Part shown: positions 1 through 7,821 of the stretch, one piece after another
How the letters are laid out: every line of letters begins with the position of its first letter
Position numbering within the stretch: the first letter of the stretch is position 1
From: Nanobdellota archaeon
Lineage (GTDB): Archaea > Nanobdellota > Nanobdellia > Woesearchaeales > GW2011-AR4
Assembly (NCBI GenBank): GCA_022565235.1
Contig: JADFJW010000003.1
Location: 1 to 41,761, forward strand
Reading direction: 5' to 3'
Length of the DNA: 41,761 nt
Notes under the pieces: generated by a model
What the model was told of the DNA's origin: nothing
Seen by the model: only the letters and a program-made list of their open reading frames with translations
Database searches by the model: none
Position numbers and translations under genes: made by a program

Positions 1-2
1 AA

Positions 3-2762
3 CCAAGAATCATCGCTTCAATCTTTAATGTCACTTCTCCCAGAAAAGGTGATGTGATTAACTTTACTGCAAACGCTACTGATGATACTGCTTTAGATAC
101 TTGCATATTCTACATGAATGGCACGACTGGTGGCATATTCAAGGTTGAGAATGAAAGCTTCCCCACACAACCAACTTCTGGACAATGCTCTCAAAACTGG
201 ACTATTGATTTAATCAGGGGAAATGTAATTAACTTTACAACTGTAGTTAATGATACCTCAACAAATGTTGCTGGCGGTAATTTAAATCAATCAGAGCAGA
301 TAATAACGGTAGCCGATTTCATAGCAACTGTAAGCATAGGAATAAATAATTCTGCGCCAAAGATAAATGAGGTTATTAATGTAAGTTCCAATACAACAGA
401 TCTGGATAATCTTGCCTGGTGTTTAATTAAGCATAACGGGACTGCAGATGGCAGCTTTACAAACAATACTTTTGAACTTTCCGGAACAGATGGCTTTTGC
501 TCTGACCCTATAAGCATTACTTTAGTCAGGGGCAATGTGATTAACTTTACCATAGAAATAAATGACAGCCTAGGTGGGATTATCTATGAGAATTCCACTA
601 AGGTTACAGTTACAAATACACCGGCACCGCAAGCTAGTATCATATTTCCGCCAGATGACTTTAAGACTAATAAACTACCTTTGGACTTGAATGTAACGTT
701 TGCTGCTGATCCTGATAATGATGTTATCAATATAACTTATTATATTGATGGTAAGATAAATCAGACACAAATAGAATTAAACACAACATTTAATGCTTCT
801 GATGGAGTTTATATTTTGAATGTTAGCTTGCATGATAATGTTATACCTGTTGAATATAGTATTAATGTGACTATTAACTTTACTATCGATACTGTTGTTC
901 CGGTTGTTAATACAAGTTTGAATCAAACAACAAATATTGGGTTTGGTGATGTCATAAATTTAACAGCTAATGTTACTGATGGTGTTGATCTAAGCTTCTG
1001 CCAGATTATTATTAATCAATCCGGTCCAAACGACTTAGAATTCATTAATATATCACTTTCAGGAACAACTGGACAATGTTCTAAGTCATCTACTGTAACT
1101 TTAGTCGGTGGAAACGTAATTAATTATACCATTAGGGTTAATGACACTGCTGGCAACTTTAGGACTAATGATACTATAATTACTGTTGTAGATAAAATAG
1201 CTCCAGTTATAAACGGCACCTTGAATAAGTCCTTATCAAATATCTTGCAAAATGATGTAATTAATGTGAGCTTTAATGCAACCGATGAAATTGAATTAAG
1301 CGATGGGACTATAATTATTAATGAGACTGGATTTAATAGGTACTTTAACTTTAGTCTTGAAGGAAAAACAGCGGCAGGATTCAGCCAGAACTTTACCATT
1401 AACTGCACAGCAGGCTGCGTTATAAACGTTACAGGAAGGGTAAATGATACATCAGGGAACATAAAACAGAATGAAACAATATTTACAGTCACAGAAGAAG
1501 AAATACCACCTGGAACTACGACAACCACTACAACAACCGGGGGCGGAGGAGGCGGAGGCGCTCGAGGAGGCGGCATCGTACTTCCGAAAAAAGATTTCTC
1601 AGTAGATCTAAACACGATAAAATCCAGCATATTGCAGGGAGAAACAAAAACAACGACATTGAGAGTAAAAAATACTGGAGGTACAAAGCTTCAATTCTCC
1701 GTTGAGATACAAAACCTTGGTAAATTTATTGAGGTTAGCGATGATTCTTTCGAGCTTGGACCGGATGAGTCTAAAACTATTACTTTCTCCTTTACAGCAT
1801 CAGAAAATGAGCTGCCCGATGTTTATAGTGGAAAAATAGTAATTAAAGCTGATGGGATTGAGAAGAGCATAATAACAATAATAGAGGTAACGGAAAGAAA
1901 AGCATTATTTGATGTCAGTATAGCTGTGGATAAGAATTATAAAAAAGTTCTAAAGGACCAGGAAGTTAAGATAGATATCGATCTGACAAATCTTGGTACT
2001 CTTGCACCTGTAGACGTTGAATTATTTTATGCAATAAAAGATCTGGATGAAAATATTATTGTCTTTAAAACAGAAAGCCTGGCAGTAAATGATAGGCTGA
2101 CTGTAAGCAGAAGCTTACAAATTCCGAATGATCTTGAGGTAGGCAAGTATATAGTCTATGTCAGGGTTTTATACAATGACCAGATTGCAGCGAGCAGTGA
2201 TTTGTTTGAGGTTGTGGACATTCTTCCGGGGCTCGGTGGATTAGGTGCCATAAAGACAATAGGCACAATAGTTCTTGCACTAGTCTTACTGTTACTGGTT
2301 ATTAATGGACTCTACTATTCAGATATATTAAGAGAACAACAAAGAGAACAATTACAAAGAAAAGTACAGGAATTCCTAGCCAAGAGAAAAGAAAAAATCA
2401 TAACACGACCAAAAGAAAGAGTTCTAGAGACCAAGGAAGGGTTGCAAATTCTTTTAGAAAAACCAAAACAAAAGATTAGCAAGGTCATGGAGACAATTAA
2501 GGTAGTGCCGAGAAAGACACCTGAACAGAGGATAATAAGTGAAAAAGAACTTGAAATAAGGAAAATTTCGTCACAAATTGAGGAGTGGGAGAAGAAAGGC
2601 TATGACTCCACAATGCTGGAGCTTGAAATAAAAGCATTGGAAGATAAAGAACTAGGAAAACAAATTGAAAAATTAAAAGAGTGGAAGAGTAAAGGTTACA
2701 ACACTTTTATACTGGAAGAGAAGATCAAAAACAACTATAAAAAAGATTTAATGAGGAAATAA
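3..2762 (+). CDS. Large cell-surface glycoprotein with one C-terminal membrane anchor and cytoplasmic coiled coil (5' end outside window)
   Basis: The reading frame is open to the window edge and the first residues lie inside a repeat, so the true start and any signal peptide are upstream. Numbering from the first in-window ATG (54), residues 1-480 are Ig-like repeats of about 95 residues. They recur around D-V-I-N-F/L-T-x-N-x-T-D and G-N-V-I-N-F-T-x-x-V-N-D, several with a Cys pair, and they carry dozens of N-x-S/T sequons. A run of eight Thr and then Gly-rich sequence (about 486-508) links to two NEW3-like beta domains with N-T-G-G and N-L-G-T turns. One membrane segment (about 733-755) is followed by a basic cytoplasmic coiled coil with two W-x-x-K-G-Y units. 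It is probably an S-layer or adhesion protein. The specific role is unknown. Confidence 0.8.
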   Translation, partial: PRIIASIFNVTSPRKGDVINFTANATDDTALDTCIFYMNGTTGGIFKVENESFPTQPTSGQCSQNWTIDLIRGNVINFTTVVNDTSTNVAGGNLNQSEQIITVADFIATVSIGINNSAPKINEVINVSSNTTDLDNLAWCLIKHNGTADGSFTNNTFELSGTDGFCSDPISITLVRGNVINFTIEINDSLGGIIYENSTKVTVTNTPAPQASIIFPPDDFKTNKLPLDLNVTFAADPDNDVINITYYIDGKINQTQIELNTTFNASDGVYILNVSLHDNVIPVEYSINVTINFTIDTVVPVVNTSLNQTTNIGFGDVINLTANVTDGVDLSFCQIIINQSGPNDLEFINISLSGTTGQCSKSSTVTLVGGNVINYTIRVNDTAGNFRTNDTIITVVDKIAPVINGTLNKSLSNILQNDVINVSFNATDEIELSDGTIIINETGFNRYFNFSLEGKTAAGFSQNFTINCTAGCVINVTGRVNDTSGNIKQNETIFTVTEEEIPPGTTTTTTTTGGGGGGGARGGGIVLPKKDFSVDLNTIKSSILQGETKTTTLRVKNTGGTKLQFSVEIQNLGKFIEVSDDSFELGPDESKTITFSFTASENELPDVYSGKIVIKADGIEKSIITIIEVTERKALFDVSIAVDKNYKKVLKDQEVKIDIDLTNLGTLAPVDVELFYAIKDLDENIIVFKTESLAVNDRLTVSRSLQIPNDLEVGKYIVYVRVLYNDQIAASSDLFEVVDILPGLGGLGAIKTIGTIVLALVLLLLVINGLYYSDILREQQREQLQRKVQEFLAKRKEKIITRPKERVLETKEGLQILLEKPKQKISKVMETIKVVPRKTPEQRIISEKELEIRKISSQIEEWEKKGYDSTMLELEIKALEDKELGKQIEKLKEWKSKGYNTFILEEKIKNNYKKDLMRK

Positions 2763-2763
2763 A

Positions 2764-3507
2764 TTGGACATTAACGAACTCAAGAAAGATGTTGAAGCCT
2801 TTGGCAAGGGAGTAGAAAGACTTGAGCAGCTTAAAGCGCAGTTTGATAAGATTAATACTTCCGGCCATAAAGATGAAGCTAAGGAAATAGAGAGCATGCT
2901 GAAGAACGTTTCAGCTATACCTGAGCTTGAAGTTAAGATTGTTAAATTGAAAAATGCTGTTCAAAGGAAAAATAGTAAATATACTAAAAAAACTGAATTT
3001 AAGGTAAAACTGCAGCAAAGAGAAGAAAATATTCTAAAAGAAAAATATGAATCTGAACTAAAAGCTAAAATGGTGGAACTGGAGAGGAAAAATTCTCTAT
3101 ATTTAGCAGAAAAAGAAAAAGGAATAACGGATAAAGTAAAGGAGAATAATCTTAAATATCTAAAAGATAAAGAAACCCTTATCAGAAATGAAGCCTTGAC
3201 CAATTTGGAGAAAGAAAAAGAACTTTTGAAAGACAAAAACGAATTGGAAATTCAAGGTAAAATTAGAGACATGGAAATTAAAAATGCAGATTATTTAAGA
3301 AATAAGGAGAATGAGTTAAGGGCTGAGAACGAAACATCCGGAAATGATTTCTATGAAAAATTACAGGATAAGGAGAAACAGTTAAAAAAAGTTCCGGAAA
3401 TCGAATTCACTAAATCGAAAGTGCCGCAAATTGAACAAACAAAAGATCCTCAGGAAAATAAGCATGAACAGGATGATTCAGTAAAGCATGAACCAGATAA
3501 CAAATAA
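2764..3507 (+). CDS. Highly charged coiled-coil protein
   Basis: It starts at TTG one base after the upstream stop, with a GAGG Shine-Dalgarno-like sequence 8 nt before it inside the end of the previous gene, so the two are almost certainly translated from one transcript. The 247 residues are nearly all Lys/Glu-rich helix (about 60-200), with no signal peptide, membrane segment or catalytic motif, and the tail is acidic and Pro-poor. The upstream product has a cytoplasmic coiled coil. A partner or scaffold under the membrane is therefore a reasonable inference, but no family was recognised. The stop abuts the stop of the convergent NFACT-R gene. Confidence 0.75.
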   Translation: MDINELKKDVEAFGKGVERLEQLKAQFDKINTSGHKDEAKEIESMLKNVSAIPELEVKIVKLKNAVQRKNSKYTKKTEFKVKLQQREENILKEKYESELKAKMVELERKNSLYLAEKEKGITDKVKENNLKYLKDKETLIRNEALTNLEKEKELLKDKNELEIQGKIRDMEIKNADYLRNKENELRAENETSGNDFYEKLQDKEKQLKKVPEIEFTKSKVPQIEQTKDPQENKHEQDDSVKHEPDNK

Positions 3508-4293
3508 TTATTCAATTTTAAAATTTCCAGCAGGCAAAGCCCTTATTATCTCGTCCAAACTTAAACCCTTGCCTAATTTATAATTTATTTTCTTTGCAAC
3601 GCTGCTTACCTTTTCATTTCCTTGTTTTAAGGTAATATATTTTTCACAATTTTTCTTGATTGCCTCTAAAGGACCTGACATTATCGCTCTGTCTTTTGTA
3701 ATTCCTACAGCTAAATTAATTTTGTTTTCTGTATAATCAGTCTTGCCGTAAATCATAAATGCTCCTTTCCCCATATATTCTCCGGCTTTTGTTTTTTTGC
3801 TTACTTGGTCTGGCTTGACATAGAAGACATCTGATGTCTGCAAGCCCAATTTCCATGTTCTTGAAAATGTGCAGACAGCATCAGCAGCTTCTTTGATAGT
3901 AGAAGTAGGAATTTCCTTGTCCTCTGCCTTGATAACAAAGAAAGGGCTCCCTGACATATCTGTATGCAGGACTAAATCATTTTTATCAGTATGTTTTTTG
4001 ATTACAATTTCATTGGAGGTAGCATCTCTTCCGCCGATGACAAGAAATCCATCAGAAGAAATAAACCAGCGAAACTTCTCATACCATTCTTTATCCCTCT
4101 CAACTATTCTATTTTCTTTTTCTTCTGCTGCTAATTTCTCATTTTTTTCCTCAAGATTTTTCAGTTTCTTGATGCCCCGCTTCAAAGCTTCCTCTGCACC
4201 CTTGATCTTCTTTTTCATCTTTTTGGCCTTTTCATAGTAATCAGATGCATTTTCCTCTATAGATTTCTTCAAATCCAGGACTAATCTTGTCAT
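3508..4293 (-). CDS. Stand-alone NFACT-R (DUF814) domain protein, RqcH/NEMF-related
   Basis: Residues 1-65 form a Lys/Glu coiled coil. From W71 the sequence is the NFACT-R domain seen in RqcH/NEMF/Tae2 and fibronectin-binding protein A: W-Y-E-K-F-R-W-F, then S-S-D-G-F-L-V-I-G-G-R-D-A, then D-L-V-L-H-T-D-M-S-G-S-P-F-F. Family members usually have about 550-650 residues with an N-terminal NFACT-N domain, two HhH motifs and then coiled coil plus NFACT-R. Here only the coiled coil plus NFACT-R is present, in 261 residues. Full-length relatives bind obstructed 50S subunits and tRNA in ribosome quality control. Without NFACT-N this protein would lack the Ala-tRNA-binding part. Eukaryotic CCDC25 is a comparable stand-alone NFACT-R protein. 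ATG start in an AT-rich divergent promoter region. Confidence 0.85.
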   Translation of the reverse strand: MTRLVLDLKKSIEENASDYYEKAKKMKKKIKGAEEALKRGIKKLKNLEEKNEKLAAEEKENRIVERDKEWYEKFRWFISSDGFLVIGGRDATSNEIVIKKHTDKNDLVLHTDMSGSPFFVIKAEDKEIPTSTIKEAADAVCTFSRTWKLGLQTSDVFYVKPDQVSKKTKAGEYMGKGAFMIYGKTDYTENKINLAVGITKDRAIMSGPLEAIKKNCEKYITLKQGNEKVSSVAKKINYKLGKGLSLDEIIRALPAGNFKIE

Positions 4294-4379
4294 GAAATAA
4301 ATAGTTATGAAAAGTTTTTATAAGCTTTTCTTAATTATTAATACAAATATTTATAAAACCTAAATCCAAGAAAAGCAAT
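4294..4379. promoter_or_regulatory. Divergent promoter region, NFACT-R gene / HIT gene 1
   Basis: On the plus strand a TATA box (ATTTATAAAA, about 4349-4358) lies about 27 nt before the ATG at 4380, the spacing expected for a leaderless archaeal transcript. On the minus strand AAAAACTTTTCATAACT-type AT-rich sequence with a TTATAAAAA box (about 4314-4323) precedes the NFACT-R start. Confidence 0.55.
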
Positions 4380-5114
4380 ATGCCAGAACAACCGCAACAA
4401 CAAGCGCCTCAACAGCAGATGAGTGAAGAGCAAGTTAAGGTCCTGCAGGAAAAGCTCAAGAATATGTCTCCTGAGGAATTAAAAGAATTTCAGAAAAAAC
4501 AATGCATTTTTTGCCAGATCATAGCCGGGAAAGTGCAGTCAAAAAAGGTCTATGATGATGAAGAGGTAATTGCGATCCTTGATGTCAATCCTGCTAATCC
4601 GGGGCATCTTCTGATCATGCCCAAGGAACATTACTCAATAATGCCTCAAATCCCTGAAGATGAAGTAGGGCATATTTTCATGGTCGCTAAGGCTCTTTCT
4701 AATGTTTCATTGAGGGCATTGGAAGTGCAAGGCTCTAACATCATTGTAGCAAACGGTGTCGCTGCCGGGCAGCGCGCCCAGCATTTCATGGTGCATTTAA
4801 TACCAAGAAAAGATAATGACAATATAAATTTCCAGATTCCGCAAAAAAATATTCCAGAGCAGGAATTGAAGAAAATAAGGGATTTATTGTCAAAAAATTT
4901 GGGTACAAAGGCAAAAGAGCAGGGAATGCCGCCTGTGCCGGTAATTCCCACAGGAAAAAGGGTTGTAGAGGCTGAGTTCAAAGAAAAGAAGCCCGGTAAA
5001 AAAAGGGAAGTGGAAAAAGAGACTAAAAATAAAGAAACAAAAAAAGAAGTAAAAAAATCAAGTGAAAGTGGAATCAATCTTGATGATATAGCAAAAGTCC
5101 TGGGTGCGAGATAA
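4380..5114 (+). CDS. HIT-fold protein 1, catalytic histidine replaced by methionine
   Basis: The HIT fold covers about residues 41-160. It has the zinc-type C42-x-x-C45 near the start, the L-D-V-N-P-A-N-P-G-H-L-L-I-M-P-K strand-loop, and I-V-A-N-G-x-A-A-G-Q before the active site. The family signature H-x-H-x-H reads H135-F-M137-V-H139. Aligned on the G-Q dipeptide with HINT1, the middle position (nucleophile, H112 in HINT1) is Met, so nucleotidyl-hydrolase or transferase chemistry by the known mechanism is not expected. A Gln-rich N-terminal tail (1-40) and a basic Lys/Glu C-terminal tail (about 180-230) are additions to the usual 110-140 residue HIT protein. It probably binds a nucleotide or a partner, and is co-transcribed with the paralogue that follows. 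Confidence 0.85.
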   Translation: MPEQPQQQAPQQQMSEEQVKVLQEKLKNMSPEELKEFQKKQCIFCQIIAGKVQSKKVYDDEEVIAILDVNPANPGHLLIMPKEHYSIMPQIPEDEVGHIFMVAKALSNVSLRALEVQGSNIIVANGVAAGQRAQHFMVHLIPRKDNDNINFQIPQKNIPEQELKKIRDLLSKNLGTKAKEQGMPPVPVIPTGKRVVEAEFKEKKPGKKREVEKETKNKETKKEVKKSSESGINLDDIAKVLGAR

Positions 5115-5115
5115 A

Positions 5116-5679
5116 ATGGCTGATAAAACTAGAGAAAGCTGCTTGATATGCCAGATCGTCGCAAACAAAGTTCCATCACATAAGGTTTATGAGGATGATT
5201 TAACACTGGCTGTTTTGGATGTAAACGGAGCTAATCCTGGGCATTGTTTTGTTATTCCAAAAAACCATTATCCTATTATTGAGCAAGTGCCTGACCAGGA
5301 ACTCGCGAATCTTTTTGGTGTGGCAAATAAGATTTCCAGCTCAATATTCGAGAATTTAAAAGCCCAGGGAACAAACATATTTGTTGCAAATGGAATCCCG
5401 GCCGGCCAGACCGTAGCTCATTTTGTGATTAATGTCATACCAAGAAAGGAAAATGATGGCATTAACTTACAATGGAAGCCTAAACAATTAACTCAGGAAG
5501 AGATGTCAACTGTTGAGCTTAAGCTTAAAGAGCAAATAGAGAATATTGGTGTGGGAAAGATCGAACCCATAGAGGGGTCAAAAACTTTATCGGGGCCAGT
5601 ACAAGCAGGCACACAACCTATATCGGAGGATGATGAAGATGAAGATTATATCTCCAGGCAGATGAATAGGATACCTTAA
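5116..5679 (+). CDS. HIT-fold protein 2, catalytic histidine replaced by valine
   Basis: A paralogue of the preceding gene, starting at ATG 5116 one base after its stop. An in-frame GTG at 5104 would overlap the upstream gene and is less likely. C9-x-x-C12, V-L-D-V-N-G-A-N-P-G-H and N-G-I-P-A-G-Q match the HIT fold. The H-x-H-x-H triad reads H102-F-V104-I-N106, so both the nucleophile and the third His are lost, further than in the upstream copy. The C-terminal 50 residues are acidic (D-D-E-D-E-D). The tandem arrangement suggests a heterodimer, since HIT proteins are normally homodimers. That is an inference. Function unknown. Confidence 0.83.
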   Translation: MADKTRESCLICQIVANKVPSHKVYEDDLTLAVLDVNGANPGHCFVIPKNHYPIIEQVPDQELANLFGVANKISSSIFENLKAQGTNIFVANGIPAGQTVAHFVINVIPRKENDGINLQWKPKQLTQEEMSTVELKLKEQIENIGVGKIEPIEGSKTLSGPVQAGTQPISEDDEDEDYISRQMNRIP

Positions 5680-5725
5680 ACAATGAAAAATGAATTTTTC
5701 AAGTATAAAAATATGAGAAATATTT

Positions 5726-6631
5726 TTATACAATCAAAAACACCAAATTACCATAAATCAAAGTAATAACATAGGCAGCAAAAAAACTAGGGACAAAAGG
5801 AATCCCTTCTTTGATTAATATCCTCTTTACCTTGCCTCTTTTATAGAACTCTATCAATTTCTTAATTTTCTTTTTCTCTATTCCCAGGTCTTTTGGTCCG
5901 GTTATGTATTTTCCATCCACTTTAACATCTTTGGCGATCCAGTCTCCCTCAGTAAGCTGCTGCGGCTTAACATACTTCAGCATGCATATATTTTCAACAG
6001 CTTTAATGGAAATCCAAAGGTAAAATGTCAATACTGAAACAATCGCAACATAAAACATCATCAGCTTAACTAAATTATCCTGGATAAATAGACCGACTAA
6101 AATTAAAATTATGAATAAGATAAATACTGCCCTTTTTGATAATATAACTTTCTTATTTTTTATGGATTTCTTAAATTCCTCAACAAATTTCTTTCTATTC
6201 CTAAAAATAGAAAAAACAGCCCATAAAATCCCATACAAGGCCCCTAAAAGCAAAGCATTGATTAAAAACCCAAAAAGGAAAAATTGTCCGGAAAAGAAGT
6301 CTATTCCAATTATAGCTCCCAAGCCCATCAATATCTTGCTGTCGCCGCCACCCCATTGGCCTGTATAAAACATCATCCATGCTATTACAAAGAATATTGC
6401 AAATCCTACAATACTAGCCAGAATAAAATTAATATTCCAGAAAATAATGGAGAAAATCAGATTTATCCCGAAACCGGTTCCTATCAACCCAAAATTAACC
6501 CAGTCAGGAACTTCTCTTGTCTTAATATCTGTGTAAGAGCCTATTAACAAAACAAGGAATCCAAGAGTATAGGGAATAAGGACCGTTAAAGGCGTATTTT
6601 GGATGCTATTAATGATTGTCTCAATGGGCAT
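5726..6631 (-). CDS. Archaeal prepilin/preflagellin peptidase, A24 family
   Basis: This aspartic membrane protease cleaves class III signal peptides of archaeal pilins and archaellins. The two catalytic Asp motifs are visible: T-D35-I-K-T-R-E-V-P-D-W after the first membrane helix, and G-G-G-D97-S-K-I after the third. About six to seven hydrophobic segments are present, as expected for A24. The C-terminal cytosolic stretch (about 220-275, containing G-D-W and G-P-K-D-L-G) is typical of the archaeal preflagellin peptidase branch. A TTTATAAA box about 27 nt upstream of the ATG suggests a leaderless transcript. The pilus motor operon at 23.4-26.7 kb is its likely partner. No pilin is seen in the window. 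Confidence 0.88.
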   Translation of the reverse strand: MPIETIINSIQNTPLTVLIPYTLGFLVLLIGSYTDIKTREVPDWVNFGLIGTGFGINLIFSIIFWNINFILASIVGFAIFFVIAWMMFYTGQWGGGDSKILMGLGAIIGIDFFSGQFFLFGFLINALLLGALYGILWAVFSIFRNRKKFVEEFKKSIKNKKVILSKRAVFILFIILILVGLFIQDNLVKLMMFYVAIVSVLTFYLWISIKAVENICMLKYVKPQQLTEGDWIAKDVKVDGKYITGPKDLGIEKKKIKKLIEFYKRGKVKRILIKEGIPFVPSFFAAYVITLIYGNLVFLIV

Positions 6632-6789
6632 TTTGCGTTTAAAAACAACAATGTTTATAAATATTATCGCATTATAACTTGCTATGGATAATGTTCGTAA
6701 GTCCGGCGCGTAAAGAGTTCTTACATTTTTATTAGTTTATAGTTTATTTTTTATTGTTTTGTCGATATAATGTTTTTAGGGTGTTAAAA
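6632..6789. promoter_or_regulatory. Divergent promoter region, prepilin peptidase / deoxyhypusine synthase
   Basis: A TATA-like sequence (about 6653-6663) serves the minus-strand peptidase at about 27 nt from its ATG. On the plus strand a TTTATAG-type box near 6737 would give a short leader carrying AGGGTG (6778-6783), an SD-like sequence 6 nt before ATG 6790. This decides for the ATG at 6790 over the TTG at 6754. Confidence 0.5.
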
Positions 6790-7821
6790 ATGTCAATATA
6801 CCAGAAAAATCCAAAGTGGAAAGGGCATTTGAAGAATTATATGTCCATGGACAGGTTTCCAAAGATAGAAGGCTATAATTTCGATGATAAGTTTGATTTT
6901 AAAAGATTCATTGAGAGCTATCAAAATATCGGCTTCCAGGGCTCTAATTTAGGCATGGCATTCAATATATTTGCAAAAATGCTGGAAGAAAAGAAAAATA
7001 AGAAACTAAGCATATGGATGTCTTTTACCGGCAATATGATAAGCTCTGGAAACAGGGAAATCATAGCTTATCTGGTAAAAAACAAGCTTATTGATGGCAT
7101 TACAACAACCGCAGCTTCTTTAGAGGAAGATGTCATTAAATGCATTAAGCCATTCCACTTAGGCAGTTTTGACATAAAAGGAGAATTTTTGTTAGACGAA
7201 TCCATAGGGAGAATAGGAAATATTTTAGCGCCAATGGACCGTTACTTGTACTTTGAAAGGTTCTTTAATGATTTTTTCAAGAAATTAATGAAAGAATTTA
7301 AGGGAATTCCAGGAACTTATGAAGTTGCAAGAGAGATGGGAAAGCACATTAAAAATAATCCATTAACAAAAAAAAATTATAATAAATCATTCTTATACTG
7401 GGCATGGAAAAATAAAGTTCCTGTTTTCTGTCCGGGCATAACAGATGGCGCCATGGGAGACTTAACGACTTTCTTTAAAAGAAAGCATCCGGAGTTTGCA
7501 ATAGATGTGACTAAAGACAATTTTACATTAACAAACTTATTGCAAAATACCAATAAAGCAGGATGCATAGTTTTAGGTGGTGGAATTGCAAAACACTTTT
7601 TATTGAATTCAGCAATCTTTAGGGAGGGCTTTGAATACTCTATTTATATAACTACGGCTAATGAGTATGACGGTTCAGATTCTGGTGGAAACCAGGAAGA
7701 AGCGATAAGCTGGGCAAAGATAAAGCCAAATGCTTCCAGAGTAAAAATAGTTGCAGATGCTACGTTGATATTTCCGTTGTTGGTTGCTGGGACTTTAGGT
7801 AAAATCAGAACTTTTTCTTAA
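6790..7821 (+). CDS. dys: Deoxyhypusine synthase
   Basis: The enzyme transfers the aminobutyl group of spermidine to one lysine of aIF5A, the first step of hypusine formation (NAD-dependent, cytosolic). Diagnostic blocks are A-A-S-L-E-E-D near residue 120, F-C-P-G-I-T-D-G-A-M-G-D, L-G-G-G-I-A-K-H, and the active-site block D-G-S-D-S-G-G-N-Q-E-E-A-I-S-W-A-K310-I. K310 corresponds to the catalytic lysine of human DHS (K329), and A-D-A-T-L-I-F-P-L-L-V-A follows. At 343 residues the length is normal. ATG 6790 is chosen because AGGGTG lies 6 nt upstream. The last 17 bases overlap the convergent GH1 gene. Confidence 0.95.
   Translation: MSIYQKNPKWKGHLKNYMSMDRFPKIEGYNFDDKFDFKRFIESYQNIGFQGSNLGMAFNIFAKMLEEKKNKKLSIWMSFTGNMISSGNREIIAYLVKNKLIDGITTTAASLEEDVIKCIKPFHLGSFDIKGEFLLDESIGRIGNILAPMDRYLYFERFFNDFFKKLMKEFKGIPGTYEVAREMGKHIKNNPLTKKNYNKSFLYWAWKNKVPVFCPGITDGAMGDLTTFFKRKHPEFAIDVTKDNFTLTNLLQNTNKAGCIVLGGGIAKHFLLNSAIFREGFEYSIYITTANEYDGSDSGGNQEEAISWAKIKPNASRVKIVADATLIFPLLVAGTLGKIRTFS

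Noticed and set aside
6754-6789. Upstream TTG start adding 12 residues to deoxyhypusine synthase
   Set aside because: The added residues are not family-like, and an SD-like AGGGTG stands 6 nt before the ATG at 6790.
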